Part shown: one piece after another, positions 26,185 through 35,322 of the stretch | How the letters are laid out: every line of letters starts with the position of its first letter | Numbering within the stretch: position 1 is the stretch's first letter | Assembly (NCBI GenBank): GCA_947259985.1 | Contig: CAMYOJ010000024.1 | Coordinates: 1 to 59,761, forward strand | DNA: 59,761 nucleotides | DNA from: an uncultured Woeseiaceae bacterium | GTDB taxonomy: Bacteria; Pseudomonadota; Gammaproteobacteria; Steroidobacterales; Woeseiaceae | Direction of reading: 5' to 3' | Position numbers and translations under genes: made by a program | The notes under the pieces: generated by a model | The model's database searches: none | Told to the model about the DNA's origin: nothing | Seen by the model: only the letters and a program-made list of their open reading frames with translations

Positions 26185-27807
26185 CTAGGCGGCTGGCACC
26201 GTCCCGGTGACGATATTCTGGAACGCGATGTAATCGTCGATATTGCTGCCCAGGCCGTGGCTGATCTGCAGGCTCTGGTACAGGGCGTCGAAGCTTCCTT
26301 CTTCGCCGTGCAGTGCCATGTAATTAAGGACCACGGAGTTAACCAGCAGGTTGACGTTGTTGGCCATCGGGGTCGCCGCTCGTTGTACCGAGCCGCCCGC
26401 ATCCATGTAGCCGATCTGCTGGTGCTGCATCTGTTCTTCCAGGTTGCCACCGCGCAGAACCGCTCGCCCACCGAGTCGAGGCGGGTTGTAGACCAGGAAG
26501 AACGAGCCGGCAGTTGACGAATTGTCACTCGTCCATTCACCTTTGCCGCGACCGTCAACCGAGTTGTCAATCGCGCCATTCGATGACAGCGAGCCATCAC
26601 TGAAGACGTACAACATGAGCGGGACGTCCATACGGGCCGCGTACTCGAGGCAGGCACCCATGCACTGGCCGGCGCGGAAGTCCTTGACCTCGCCTTCGGC
26701 ACGCGCGCCACCGTGATAGTCGTAACCGCCCATCTCGACACAGCCCGCACCCGCGAAACCGTTCATGACGAGTTTCATGACCGAAGCCGTCTTCTGGAAC
26801 TCGCGCCCGTCGCGGTCGCCGGCGAAGAATTCGGTATCGAGGAAGATGCCGGTACCGTCGGTAGCCACTATTTGCGGGTCCGCACCCGGATCGATCGGCG
26901 TACCGCCGAAGCGATCGGCGATGTGCGCTGCTTTCAGGTAGCCGCAACGAACGGCCTTGTCGATGTCGACGTCCCTGGCAACCAGGCTTTCGACACTAGC
27001 CACTTTCTCGTCCGACAGCCGATAGATCGATTCCATGACCATCGTCGCGTCATCTTTCGAGAGGATGCCTACGAGATCGCCGGTATCGACCAGGTTGACG
27101 ACGTCGCTCGGGCGGTCGACCTTGGTCGGGCGTAGTTCGGGGTTCATCAGCATGGCCGGTGCCATCGAGTTGCCGCCCGAGTCCGAGTTCTCGGAACCGG
27201 CCAGCGAAAGGATCGATCCTTTGGCACCCGCGAGTGCGATACCGTACATCGGGTTGTGCGGATTGTTGCCCGTGTCGTTGTCCGATCGTGCCGGGATGAC
27301 GGCGCCATTGATATTGGCGGCCGTCGCTGCACTGACCCTCGAAAGAATGCCGCGTCGGAACGCGCTGTCGAAGTGAAAGCCGAGTCCCAGGTCGAAATTG
27401 GCGTAGTCATTGCCATTCGCGTCCGTGAGGCCGGGCACCATGTCGCCAGGCAGTCCCATCTTCTCGTAGCCCTGCGTGCCGAGGAAATCGCTTTGGCCAC
27501 CTTGTCCGCCGACCAGGACGTTCGAGTTCGCGATGTTCACGCCACCCGCCAGGTCGAAACAGATGAACGGGATCTTGCCTGCGCCATCGGTGATGTTGCA
27601 CTCGGCCGGGGCGCGCAACGCGTCCAGGTCACCGGACAGGGCGCCCCACGCGTTGTTTGCGCTCAGCATCGGGGCAATTCCGCCAACCGTGTAGGCTGCA
27701 CCCGTCATGAAGCCTTGCGACAAGAACTGCCGTCGCGTGACAGGACGCGGATGATCTGCGTGAAGCAGTGGCAAATCCCAATTGCCTTTGTCTCTTTTCA
27801 TGGTCAT
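26185..27807 (-). CDS. DUF1501 protein, Tat-exported
   Basis: A 540-residue protein of the DUF1501 family. The N-terminus has a twin-arginine signal (TRRQFLSQGF followed by a small-residue hydrophobic run ending NNAWGA). The core shows family features: ICFDLAGGVNIANSNVLVGG (in one block), FAGAGCVEMGGYDYHGG, and a MLYVFSDGSLSSNG strand. DUF1501 is related to the alkaline-phosphatase/sulfatase fold and is most common in Planctomycetes, where it sits beside c-heme proteins; its reaction is unknown. In this operon it is the third gene, 28 bases after the LamG lipoprotein. ATG 27807 and ATG 27801 are both possible. Confidence 0.85.
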   Translation of the reverse strand: MTMKRDKGNWDLPLLHADHPRPVTRRQFLSQGFMTGAAYTVGGIAPMLSANNAWGALSGDLDALRAPAECNITDGAGKIPFICFDLAGGVNIANSNVLVGGQGGQSDFLGTQGYEKMGLPGDMVPGLTDANGNDYANFDLGLGFHFDSAFRRGILSRVSAATAANINGAVIPARSDNDTGNNPHNPMYGIALAGAKGSILSLAGSENSDSGGNSMAPAMLMNPELRPTKVDRPSDVVNLVDTGDLVGILSKDDATMVMESIYRLSDEKVASVESLVARDVDIDKAVRCGYLKAAHIADRFGGTPIDPGADPQIVATDGTGIFLDTEFFAGDRDGREFQKTASVMKLVMNGFAGAGCVEMGGYDYHGGARAEGEVKDFRAGQCMGACLEYAARMDVPLMLYVFSDGSLSSNGAIDNSVDGRGKGEWTSDNSSTAGSFFLVYNPPRLGGRAVLRGGNLEEQMQHQQIGYMDAGGSVQRAATPMANNVNLLVNSVVLNYMALHGEEGSFDALYQSLQISHGLGSNIDDYIAFQNIVTGTVPAA

Positions 27808-27835
27808 CTCTTTAAGTTCCTTCTATGTCCTGTCT

Positions 27836-30475
27836 TTACTGAACCAGCGTGGCTGCACTGCCGAGTACCGAAGCACAAACACCCTTCGCGATCGCGCGTG
27901 TATTACTGGTTCCTGATAGCAAGCGATCAATCAGGTTCTCGGGTCGCGTGCCAGCGCCCGGGAAGTCGGCAATTTCGCCGTAAACCGTCACGTAGCTGGG
28001 CTGCGTAGCGAGTTGCGGACCCAGCCGCGAGTGTCCGACCGCGCGTTCGATCAGCGGTTGTACAAAGTTCTCGCGATTCCCGACACTGAACGCCTGGTCG
28101 GGCGCCGCCCCGAAGTTGAATCCGGACCAAAGCGTGGCGTCCTCGACTGCAGCATCGCAATACTGAATTGCGAGCTGAGCGATTGCCACCTGGTGCGATG
28201 ACAGGAATGCCTCGACGTCTTCAACAGCCGGCAGCGACTGGCGCAGCTCCTGGTAGGTCTCATCAACGGGGAATGCAGCACCGCTCTGGTAGGTCGTGCG
28301 GTCGACGCCGGTGATCGCGGCGTAGGCTGCATCAATCTCGTCAAAGGTCCTGACGCCGATGTCCGGCTTCATTTCTTCAGTGCTAGCCATGTATTCAGTC
28401 ACGACCTGCATCGGGTCTTCGGCGCGGTTGTAAATTACGCCATCGAGATTGTCGAATGTCAGGAAGAACTCGTCTGCATCCGGTCCTTTCTCGAGCGGAA
28501 GTACCGCGCCGAGCACGGATAGCGGCTGGCCTAGCTCGTCCAGCGGTCCGCTGGCGAGGTCGAGCGGTTCGTCTATGTTCGCGTAGCTTTGTCCGACCGG
28601 CGCCTCGCGACCGTTCATCGCGATGCGCAAGCCTTGCATCGTGATACCGGACGGTGTCGAACCGTCAAGCGTCGTGAAGTGCGGCTGGTCGAACACGTAC
28701 GAATACGAGTCAAACTGCGCCGCTTCGAACAGGACGTAAGACGTCTGTACGGGCGCGCCGATGCGTTCTGAGATATCGAACAGCAGGTAGAAGCGTTCGC
28801 CTACGCCTGCATCGAAGTTCTGCTGAATCTGCTCCTGGGTCAGCGAACGGCGATGAACGGCTGCGAGGCGGAACGTACCTTCGAAGGTTCCGTCGCTCGA
28901 TGTCTCGTTGCCGAGCACCAGCGCGAAAGTGTCCTGCCAGTCGACGAAAGTGCCACCCGGTACGTCGTCGACCGCCGAAGCGAGTATTCCATTTACATAG
29001 ATTCGACGGCCGTCGATCGGGCTGTAGGTAGCCACCACGTGCTGCAGTGTGGCCTGCAACACCTCGGCAGCGTCCGGCGTGGACAGCTGCGGGTCACCGT
29101 TGAGCGAGGTCAGCGGATTTCCGTCAGCGTCTTCCGCATTCGTGCGCAACAGGAAGTCATAATTGTAGAGCGTCTGCTGCAGGGCGAAGTTACGCGTCGT
29201 CTGGCCACCCGAATAGGTAATGATCCTGGCCATCTCCTGCGTTACGTTCGCAGGAACAACCCAGGCTTCGATCGAAAATTCACCCGACTCCTGCAGCACG
29301 TCGGCGAGTTTCCTGCTGGCCGTCGTCGAACCCTGGGCTTTGCCCGGGCCCTGTACCGGATCGGCACCAATCGTAATACCCCAGCCGCCGTACCACGTCA
29401 CATCACCCGAGAAGTTCAGGTCGATCGCGGGGTCGACGCCGCTGGAGTCAAATGCCGTCGAGCCGGAACCCGTCTTGAACTCCCACAAGGCGATCTGGTC
29501 ATTCTCGTAACGGTTGCCACCTGAAGCGACGGTACCGTCGACGAGTCGTACGGCCTTACTGTAGACAAGGGTCGGATCGATTGTCGTAGGCTGGATTGCG
29601 TTAGAGAATGCCGTAATAGCGTTCAGCATTTGGGTCGACGCCGTCGGGCAGTCGTTATTCCAGCAGTTGTGCGCTTCACCGCCCTGCGTTCCCGGCGATA
29701 CCTTGATCACGAAGCGCGAGTCACCCGGCGAATCGAGATTGATCTTCGACTTGGCCGCTTCGTAGGCGCTGGCTACGCTGGGACTGGTTACGTCAGGGAA
29801 GCTGTCGCCCGATTCCGCGAAATAGGGCTGCTGCGGAGTCGAGGACTCTGAGCTGTGGCAGCCGGCGCAATAGGCCCCGAGCACGGGCTGGTATAAGTGC
29901 TGGTAGAACAGGTCCGGAGTATCCGGAAAGTTCCTGCTGTTGCTGGGATCGGTCGATACCGGCGGCGTCAGGACGATCTGGCGACCGCCACCTGCGGCTG
30001 CGCCGATCCAGTTCTCGATCCACGTCGTCATGATCGTACCGCAAACACCCGGATCCGCGACCCAGCAGTTATGGCCGAGTGGTGGCGAGCTGACCTTCGC
30101 GACAATTTCCGACAGCGAAGGCTGGTCGGTATCTACGACGGTCAAGGCCTCGCTATAGGCCATGTTGACGTCGTCATTACGCACGAACATGGGAAGCTGG
30201 CCCACGGTCTCGTTATGGCAGGAGCCGCAGCGGTCCGTGGTTTTCGCGTTCGACCAGAATTCCTGCTGGAATTTCAGAACGTCGGCATCCGCCGCCACCG
30301 GTCCCGTGTAGGGATTGTCATTAGTGCTACCCGTACCCTGCGACAGCGGGTTCGCTACGGTTTCCGCGCCACCACCACAGGCCGCGAGAATCACGCTCGC
30401 CAGCAGTACCGTCGTCGCTGCGCGCAGCGACCGGCGATTGAGGGCCCTGGTAGCAATTCCGATTGCTTTAGTCAT
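27836..30475 (-). CDS. Di-heme LamG-domain lipoprotein
   Basis: A large envelope protein (879 residues from the ATG at 30475, which has a better-spaced GGAGAGG than the ATG two codons upstream at 30481). It has a lipobox (LAAC, Cys33). Two c-type heme motifs follow: CGSCH at about 83-87 and CAGCH at about 203-207, separated by an extended linker. The middle region (about 330-560) is a concanavalin/LamG-like sandwich (FSIEAWVVPANVTQEMARII and IYVNGILASAV are typical strands). The C-terminal 300 residues have no family I recognise. A surface-facing or periplasmic c-type cytochrome with a carbohydrate- or protein-binding lectin fold is the most direct reading; function unknown. It is second in the leftward operon, eight to fourteen bases after the upstream gene. 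Confidence 0.8.
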   Translation of the reverse strand: MTKAIGIATRALNRRSLRAATTVLLASVILAACGGGAETVANPLSQGTGSTNDNPYTGPVAADADVLKFQQEFWSNAKTTDRCGSCHNETVGQLPMFVRNDDVNMAYSEALTVVDTDQPSLSEIVAKVSSPPLGHNCWVADPGVCGTIMTTWIENWIGAAAGGGRQIVLTPPVSTDPSNSRNFPDTPDLFYQHLYQPVLGAYCAGCHSSESSTPQQPYFAESGDSFPDVTSPSVASAYEAAKSKINLDSPGDSRFVIKVSPGTQGGEAHNCWNNDCPTASTQMLNAITAFSNAIQPTTIDPTLVYSKAVRLVDGTVASGGNRYENDQIALWEFKTGSGSTAFDSSGVDPAIDLNFSGDVTWYGGWGITIGADPVQGPGKAQGSTTASRKLADVLQESGEFSIEAWVVPANVTQEMARIITYSGGQTTRNFALQQTLYNYDFLLRTNAEDADGNPLTSLNGDPQLSTPDAAEVLQATLQHVVATYSPIDGRRIYVNGILASAVDDVPGGTFVDWQDTFALVLGNETSSDGTFEGTFRLAAVHRRSLTQEQIQQNFDAGVGERFYLLFDISERIGAPVQTSYVLFEAAQFDSYSYVFDQPHFTTLDGSTPSGITMQGLRIAMNGREAPVGQSYANIDEPLDLASGPLDELGQPLSVLGAVLPLEKGPDADEFFLTFDNLDGVIYNRAEDPMQVVTEYMASTEEMKPDIGVRTFDEIDAAYAAITGVDRTTYQSGAAFPVDETYQELRQSLPAVEDVEAFLSSHQVAIAQLAIQYCDAAVEDATLWSGFNFGAAPDQAFSVGNRENFVQPLIERAVGHSRLGPQLATQPSYVTVYGEIADFPGAGTRPENLIDRLLSGTSNTRAIAKGVCASVLGSAATLVQ

Positions 30476-30488
30476 TATCATCCTCTCC

Positions 30489-31700
30489 CTACTGGCCCAT
30501 GCAGTATTCGGCGGTATTCGCGAATACTTGCTTCATGTTGATCGGTCCCTGACCAATCGACTGCAAAATTGTGTCGACCCGGCTGTGGTCATTGCTTGTC
30601 TCGGGCTCGCGCAGGCAAACTGCCTTGAAGACTTTCTTGACCTGGCAGGATGCGAACTGATTGCTGTTCGACAGCTCGACGCCGAGCGTCTTGGCGCCGA
30701 AGTCGTCACCAATGCCAGGGCCGTAGAAGTCGAGGTAGCGGTTCTGCCCGGTGCGCCAATAGTTGGTCCAGTGGTCATCCGGCGTGCGGAAACCCTGCGG
30801 GAAGTTCGCGTCGTTGTTGAAGTACTTCGGCTGCACGTTACCGGCCGTATACTGGATCGCGCCGCCGGCCTCGTCGTAGTTGTAGTACGCGAATGCCTGG
30901 GCCATCGGGTCCATGCCCGTGTGGCAACCCACGCAGTTATTCAGGAACAGCCGGCTGTCACCACCCGGGCTGCGGCTCACGTCCTGGCGTATGCGATCCG
31001 GCGACAGCTTGGGGTCATGCAGCTGTTCCATGTCCGTACAGAAGTGATTCACCATCGTGAACCGGAACATCGCGCGGTTGGTGCCGGCGACGAAAAATGC
31101 CTCGGCCGCGGCTCGCGACGTGATCACGCCGGCAGTCGCAGTGGAGGGAATACCGTTGATGCTCGACTGTGTCGTCGGCTCGAGCACGGTCTTCAGGTCG
31201 TGGTTGCCCGCTTCCAGCTGCTCGTAATGGTTGTTGTTGTTCGCTGCGGGCGCTGCAGACACAGTTCCTGCGCGACCGACGTACTGCAGGTCGGCCGATA
31301 GGACCGTGCGGAAGTCCGCATCGTCTCGAATCATGCCGATAACAGTGGCGACGTAATCGTTGAGCGGCACGAAGACTGACTGGTCACGGTTCGTCCACGG
31401 CGCTGCGAAATTCTTGAGCGTTACGTTGTAGAAGCTCGGATCTTCCATCGCAATGTATGCGGCGCAAGTAGGTCCCGTAACGCCATTGCTGACGCAGACC
31501 GGATCCGTACCCGTGTTATTCACCATCGCGTTCAAGACCGATTCGGTCGGTGGTACGCCAGCGAGACGATCATAAATGCGCTTGGCCTGTTCCCTGGTCT
31601 GGGCAGCTGCCGGTCCCGCGAGCATTACCGCAAGCAGTGCTGCCAGCGCGATGCGTACCTGTTTTTTCCACATCCTGTTATTCATATCGTTTCTGCTCAT
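30489..31700 (-). CDS. DUF1588/DUF1585-like c-heme protein, exported
   Basis: A 403-residue protein with a signal peptide (LAALLAVMLAGPAAAQ, cleavage after AAA/AQ) and a single c-type heme motif CVGCH at about residues 256-260, embedded in NNCVGCHTGMDPMAQAF. This is close to the DUF1588 pattern (C..CH...DP.G.A.E.FD) seen in planctomycete PSD1-type proteins. The C-terminus (SCQVKKVFKAVCLREP) resembles DUF1585, so the protein looks like a shortened member lacking the DUF1587/1592 parts. Start is uncertain (ATG 31700, 31685 or 31673); 31700 is used here. First gene of the leftward operon; it reads away from a regulatory gap of 838 bases. Confidence 0.75.
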   Translation of the reverse strand: MSRNDMNNRMWKKQVRIALAALLAVMLAGPAAAQTREQAKRIYDRLAGVPPTESVLNAMVNNTGTDPVCVSNGVTGPTCAAYIAMEDPSFYNVTLKNFAAPWTNRDQSVFVPLNDYVATVIGMIRDDADFRTVLSADLQYVGRAGTVSAAPAANNNNHYEQLEAGNHDLKTVLEPTTQSSINGIPSTATAGVITSRAAAEAFFVAGTNRAMFRFTMVNHFCTDMEQLHDPKLSPDRIRQDVSRSPGGDSRLFLNNCVGCHTGMDPMAQAFAYYNYDEAGGAIQYTAGNVQPKYFNNDANFPQGFRTPDDHWTNYWRTGQNRYLDFYGPGIGDDFGAKTLGVELSNSNQFASCQVKKVFKAVCLREPETSNDHSRVDTILQSIGQGPINMKQVFANTAEYCMGQ

Positions 31701-31917
31701 CACTCGTACGATCCAACAATGTGCTTTCCTGTGTACCCAAACGTCTTCGGGCATCACGCACCCTTGGTAACGGACTTTTAGGAAATGGTTGACGCGTCAT
31801 CGTGACGCCTGCCAAAACCGCTGATCCTTTCAGCTCCGCTTTACGCGACGGACTCCTGTCCACCAGATCGGTTGCTTTACTGGCCGTAAAATCCTGACAG
31901 ACTTTTCTGTCCTTAGC

Positions 31918-31933
31918 CGTGAATGCATTCACA
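31918..31933. promoter_or_regulatory. CRP/Vfr-type operator candidate
   Basis: CGTGAATGCATTCACA contains a perfect 14-base palindrome and matches the TGTGA-N6-TCACA consensus at nine of ten positions. It lies 218 bases upstream of the leftward operon's first start and 606 bases upstream of the rightward one, so it is more likely to serve the leftward operon. Confidence 0.5.
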
Positions 31934-32408
31934 GTCCTTCATTCCGGGCTGCGAAAACAAGCGATCTGCAATCTATAAAGCAAGTGCTGTGCCAGTCCTG
32001 GCATCTTGGCAATTATTCGTCAGAAACCATAATAAGATCAGCTACTTGCGGCCGAAGGGTACGGGCTTTCCGAAATTAGGATATGTCAAGTCATTGTCGT
32101 TACTTTGGCACAGGGATTATGACCCGGAGCCATAAGCTACTGATTGTGAACGACACTGCAACTGTCGCGGAAGGGAGACAGGGGCGCACCCGTGTGACAC
32201 CACCAAACAACAAAGAGAAAGGAAAAAAAGCTCATGCAGTTTGTAAATGTGGCATCAAAAACACGTTTTTCGATGCGCAGGTTTTTCGCGAGATGGAACC
32301 ACAGCCGTTGTTTTCTCGTGTAGCTGGGGAAGGACCGTGACCAGAAAACGGTTTTACATTGTTGAGTGTCGTGCTTTTGAGACATTACATCGTTGCAATT
32401 GCGTCTCA

Positions 32409-32414
32409 TATAAT
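32409..32414 (+). promoter_or_regulatory. Candidate -10 box for the rightward operon
   Basis: A perfect TATAAT occurs 125 bases upstream of the ATG at 32539. No good -35 is found at the usual spacing, so an activator would be needed if it is used. Confidence 0.3.
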
Positions 32415-32538
32415 TAGTGTCGATTCGCTCTGCTTCGAGAGCAAAACTCCGTCGAAGTTAATCGCGGTTTGTGACTGCGTTAACGGTATGACCGCGGGGT
32501 CGCATCGTACCCTGCCAAAATGACCCGAGGTAAAGGCT

Positions 32539-35322
32539 ATGTTTAAGCTGTCCCGACAATCTGAAGAAGGAACTGCCCGTTGGGCGACCAGGATGGTCGC
32601 GTTGTCGATGGCGACCCTGATGTTCGCTGCTTGCGAAAGCGGCGACGGCGTGCAGATCGGCACGGGTGAGGATGCTGACCCGGTCGTGGTCGATTTTCCG
32701 ATCGCCTATATAAAGGCCCCGCTGCCGACTGACGATAACGGAGTATTCGATCAGCAAGACCTGCGGGAACAGATCACGTTCGACTTCGGCGCCGACCTTT
32801 ACTTTCGCGATCGTGCCGCCGTTGGTGCACAGCCTGTCAACATCACGGGCGAAATTTCTCAAGGCCTTGCCGCGATCCGCGACGTAGAGATCGATTATGA
32901 CGGCAGCCGTCTGCTGTTCTCGATGCGTATGCCGTTCGACCCGAATGTCGACGAAGAGGACCAGGTACCGACCTGGAATATCTGGCAGTACACGTTTGAG
33001 ACCGATGAGCTGGTTCGCGTAATTACATCGAACCTGACGGCCGAGATCGGCCATGACATCATGCCGAAATACCTGCCTGACGGACGGATCGTCTTCTCAT
33101 CGACACGCCAGACGCAATCTCAGGCTGTGCTGCTTGACGAAGGCAAGGGCGGTTTCCCGGCAATGGACGAGGACGAAAACGAGTTTGCCTTCAACCTGCA
33201 CGTCATGAATGACGATGGCACGGGCGTGAAGCAGATCTCGTTCAACCAGAGCCACGATCTCGACCCCTCGGTCATGACGGATGGCCGTATTGTTTTCAGT
33301 CGCTGGGATCATGCCGGCAACAATGATGCCGTCAACCTGTATCGAATGAATCCTGACGGCTCCAACCTCGAGTTGCTGTACGGCAATGAGAGTCATGACA
33401 CAGGTCCGGATGGTGCGACCATTCAATTCATGCAGCCACGCGAGGTCCAGGACGGCCGAATCATGGCGTTGGTGCGCCCCTTCACTGACACTGAGGGTGG
33501 CGGCGAACTGATCCTGATCGACTCGATCCAGTACCTCGAGAACACGCAGCCGACCAAGGACAACATCGGTGTGCTGACGGGGCCGGCCCAGGCAGATGCG
33601 ACCGTTAACGAAGTGTCGACGGCGCCGGGTGAGCCCTCGCTGGGTGGCCGTTACTACTCGGTCTACCCGATCCAGGACGGCACCGATCGTCTCATGGTTA
33701 GCTGGAGCCAGTGCCGCTTGATCGAAGTCCTCGCGGACGACGGCGATCCGTTGACGGACGACACGCAGATCGTGCCGTGCACCGAGGACAATCTTGCGAA
33801 CATTGTCGTCGTCGACCCTGACGACCCCATCACGCCGGTCGAGGGAGACTTCCTCGTCGCGCCGCCGCTTTACGGGATATGGATCTACGATCCTGCCACC
33901 GACACGCAGGCGCCGATCGTTGCCGGCGAAGAAGGCTTCATGTTCACCGAGGTCGTCACGGCTGACCCGCGGCCGATTCCGCTCGTCGTACTCGACGGTA
34001 GCAACGATTACCCCTACAACGCCGGCACGCTTGCCGACGATGGCGAGGGCGTGCTCAACATTCGCAACGTCTATGATTTCGATGGCACGATGCTGGCGGG
34101 CATCGACCCGGCCGTGCTTGCCGATCCCGTGCAGACGCCGGCCGCCAATCGCCCGGCACGATTCCTGCGCGTCGAAAAGGCCGTGTCCCAGCCTGACGAA
34201 GACCTTCGCGATATCGACAATACGGCGTTCGGCGTCACGACAGCCTTCGGTATGAAGGAAATCGTCGGCTACGGCATGATCGAACCCGACGGCTCCGTAA
34301 TCATGAAGGTGCCGGCGAATACCGCACTGATGGTGAGCGTGCTCGACGAAAACGGTCATCGCATCACGCAGCGGCATAACAACTGGATTTCAGTTGGGCC
34401 GGGTCAGGAACTGAAATGTAACGGCTGCCATGACGCCAATAGCGGTCTTTCGCATGGTCGCCAGGATGCGTTCGACAGTGCGTACGCCGGTGCGGCTACG
34501 GCGGGCGTGCCCTGGCCGAATTCTGCGGCTGCGTACTCTGTCGGCGATATCGGCGAGACAATGGCCGAGACACGCGCGCGTGCCGAGTGCGCGGTGGATC
34601 CGACTTGCCCGTCGATCGAACCGTCGTTGAATGTTATCTATCGCGACGTCTGGACCGCAGATCCCGTGATCGCCGCGAACAACGCGGATATCGATTACCT
34701 GTACACGGACATGACGACGGGCGGGCCGACGACGCTGCAATGCCAGCAGGACTGGCAGTCGAATTGCCGCATTCTCATCAACTACGAGACCATCATTCAT
34801 CCGTTGTGGAACGAACCACGCATTGTCATGGTGGATGACGACAACGATCCGGCCACGCCGGATGTGCCCTTGATCGATCCCGTGACAGGACTGCCGGTCA
34901 ATAACAACTGCCTCAACTGCCACACGCCGCTCGATGTGGTGAATAATGTGCCGCGCGTACCGGCCGGCCAGCTGGAGCTGCAGGACGGTTTGTCGATCGA
35001 CGAGCCCGATCACTTTAATGCCTATCGCGAGCTGTTAGTTACTGATAATCTTCAGATTCTGGACGCTAACGGCGCGTTGGTAGATGCAACGCAGGTCATC
35101 GGTCAGGACGTTGACGGAAACGACATCCTGGCACCGATTCCTTATGCGCCTCCAGCTTCAGTTGGCAGCGCAAGGGCTTCGAGCGATTTCTTTGACCGAT
35201 TCAATGATCCAGTGGATCTACACTTCAATATTTTATCCCAAGCGGAGCGACGCCTTATTGCGGAATGGTTGGATGTCGGAGCCCAGTACTACAACAATCC
35301 CTTCGACGCCCCAGCCAATTAA
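32539..35322 (+). CDS. HzsA-like di-heme beta-propeller lipoprotein
   Basis: A 927-residue lipoprotein (lipobox MFAAC, Cys32; AGGTAAAG ribosome-binding site). Residues about 150-330 form TolB-like propeller blades (LPDGRIVFSSTRQTQS, MTDGRIVFSRWDHAG, YRMNPDGSNLELLYG). A second region ends in NGHRITQRHNNWISVGPGQE leading directly to a c-heme motif CNGCH (627-631), and a further CLNCH lies at 791-795. This layout, propeller plus heme sites, is that of proteins related to the alpha subunit of hydrazine synthase (HzsA). True anammox HzsA has more heme-domain features, and nothing here suggests hydrazine chemistry, so the shared fold does not imply shared reaction. First gene of the rightward operon; the next gene overlaps its end by 50 bases. 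Confidence 0.82.
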   Translation: MFKLSRQSEEGTARWATRMVALSMATLMFAACESGDGVQIGTGEDADPVVVDFPIAYIKAPLPTDDNGVFDQQDLREQITFDFGADLYFRDRAAVGAQPVNITGEISQGLAAIRDVEIDYDGSRLLFSMRMPFDPNVDEEDQVPTWNIWQYTFETDELVRVITSNLTAEIGHDIMPKYLPDGRIVFSSTRQTQSQAVLLDEGKGGFPAMDEDENEFAFNLHVMNDDGTGVKQISFNQSHDLDPSVMTDGRIVFSRWDHAGNNDAVNLYRMNPDGSNLELLYGNESHDTGPDGATIQFMQPREVQDGRIMALVRPFTDTEGGGELILIDSIQYLENTQPTKDNIGVLTGPAQADATVNEVSTAPGEPSLGGRYYSVYPIQDGTDRLMVSWSQCRLIEVLADDGDPLTDDTQIVPCTEDNLANIVVVDPDDPITPVEGDFLVAPPLYGIWIYDPATDTQAPIVAGEEGFMFTEVVTADPRPIPLVVLDGSNDYPYNAGTLADDGEGVLNIRNVYDFDGTMLAGIDPAVLADPVQTPAANRPARFLRVEKAVSQPDEDLRDIDNTAFGVTTAFGMKEIVGYGMIEPDGSVIMKVPANTALMVSVLDENGHRITQRHNNWISVGPGQELKCNGCHDANSGLSHGRQDAFDSAYAGAATAGVPWPNSAAAYSVGDIGETMAETRARAECAVDPTCPSIEPSLNVIYRDVWTADPVIAANNADIDYLYTDMTTGGPTTLQCQQDWQSNCRILINYETIIHPLWNEPRIVMVDDDNDPATPDVPLIDPVTGLPVNNNCLNCHTPLDVVNNVPRVPAGQLELQDGLSIDEPDHFNAYRELLVTDNLQILDANGALVDATQVIGQDVDGNDILAPIPYAPPASVGSARASSDFFDRFNDPVDLHFNILSQAERRLIAEWLDVGAQYYNNPFDAPAN

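Larger units (their letters stand above)
31701..32538. other. 838-bp divergent regulatory region
   Basis: No convincing gene. The region separates the leftward heme operon from the rightward propeller/barrel operon and is visibly more AT-rich than its surroundings. It contains the CRP-like palindrome at 31918-31933, a TGCCAG-TC-CTGGCA palindrome at 31990-32003, and a TATAAT box at 32409-32414. A 29-codon frame at 32234 is judged unlikely to be a gene. Confidence 0.7.

Noticed and set aside
30315..31301. A 328-codon plus-strand frame over the heme operon
   Set aside because: Antisense to the DUF1588-like gene; valine/arginine-rich shadow with no domain.
31990..32012. TGGCA repeats that look like a sigma-54 promoter
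   Set aside because: The GG and GC dinucleotides are not 12 bases apart, so the -24/-12 rule fails.
32234..32323. A 29-codon frame with AAGGA upstream, in the heme divergent region
   Set aside because: Residues are arginine/phenylalanine-rich with no helix or signal pattern, and spacing from the ribosome-binding site is long. Kept only as a remark.
32083..32340. An 85-codon frame in the same gap
   Set aside because: Lacks a ribosome-binding site and codon pattern; overlaps the region of operators.
33097..34377. A 426-codon minus-strand frame over the HzsA-like gene
   Set aside because: Antisense shadow, histidine/arginine/valine-rich, no ribosome-binding site.
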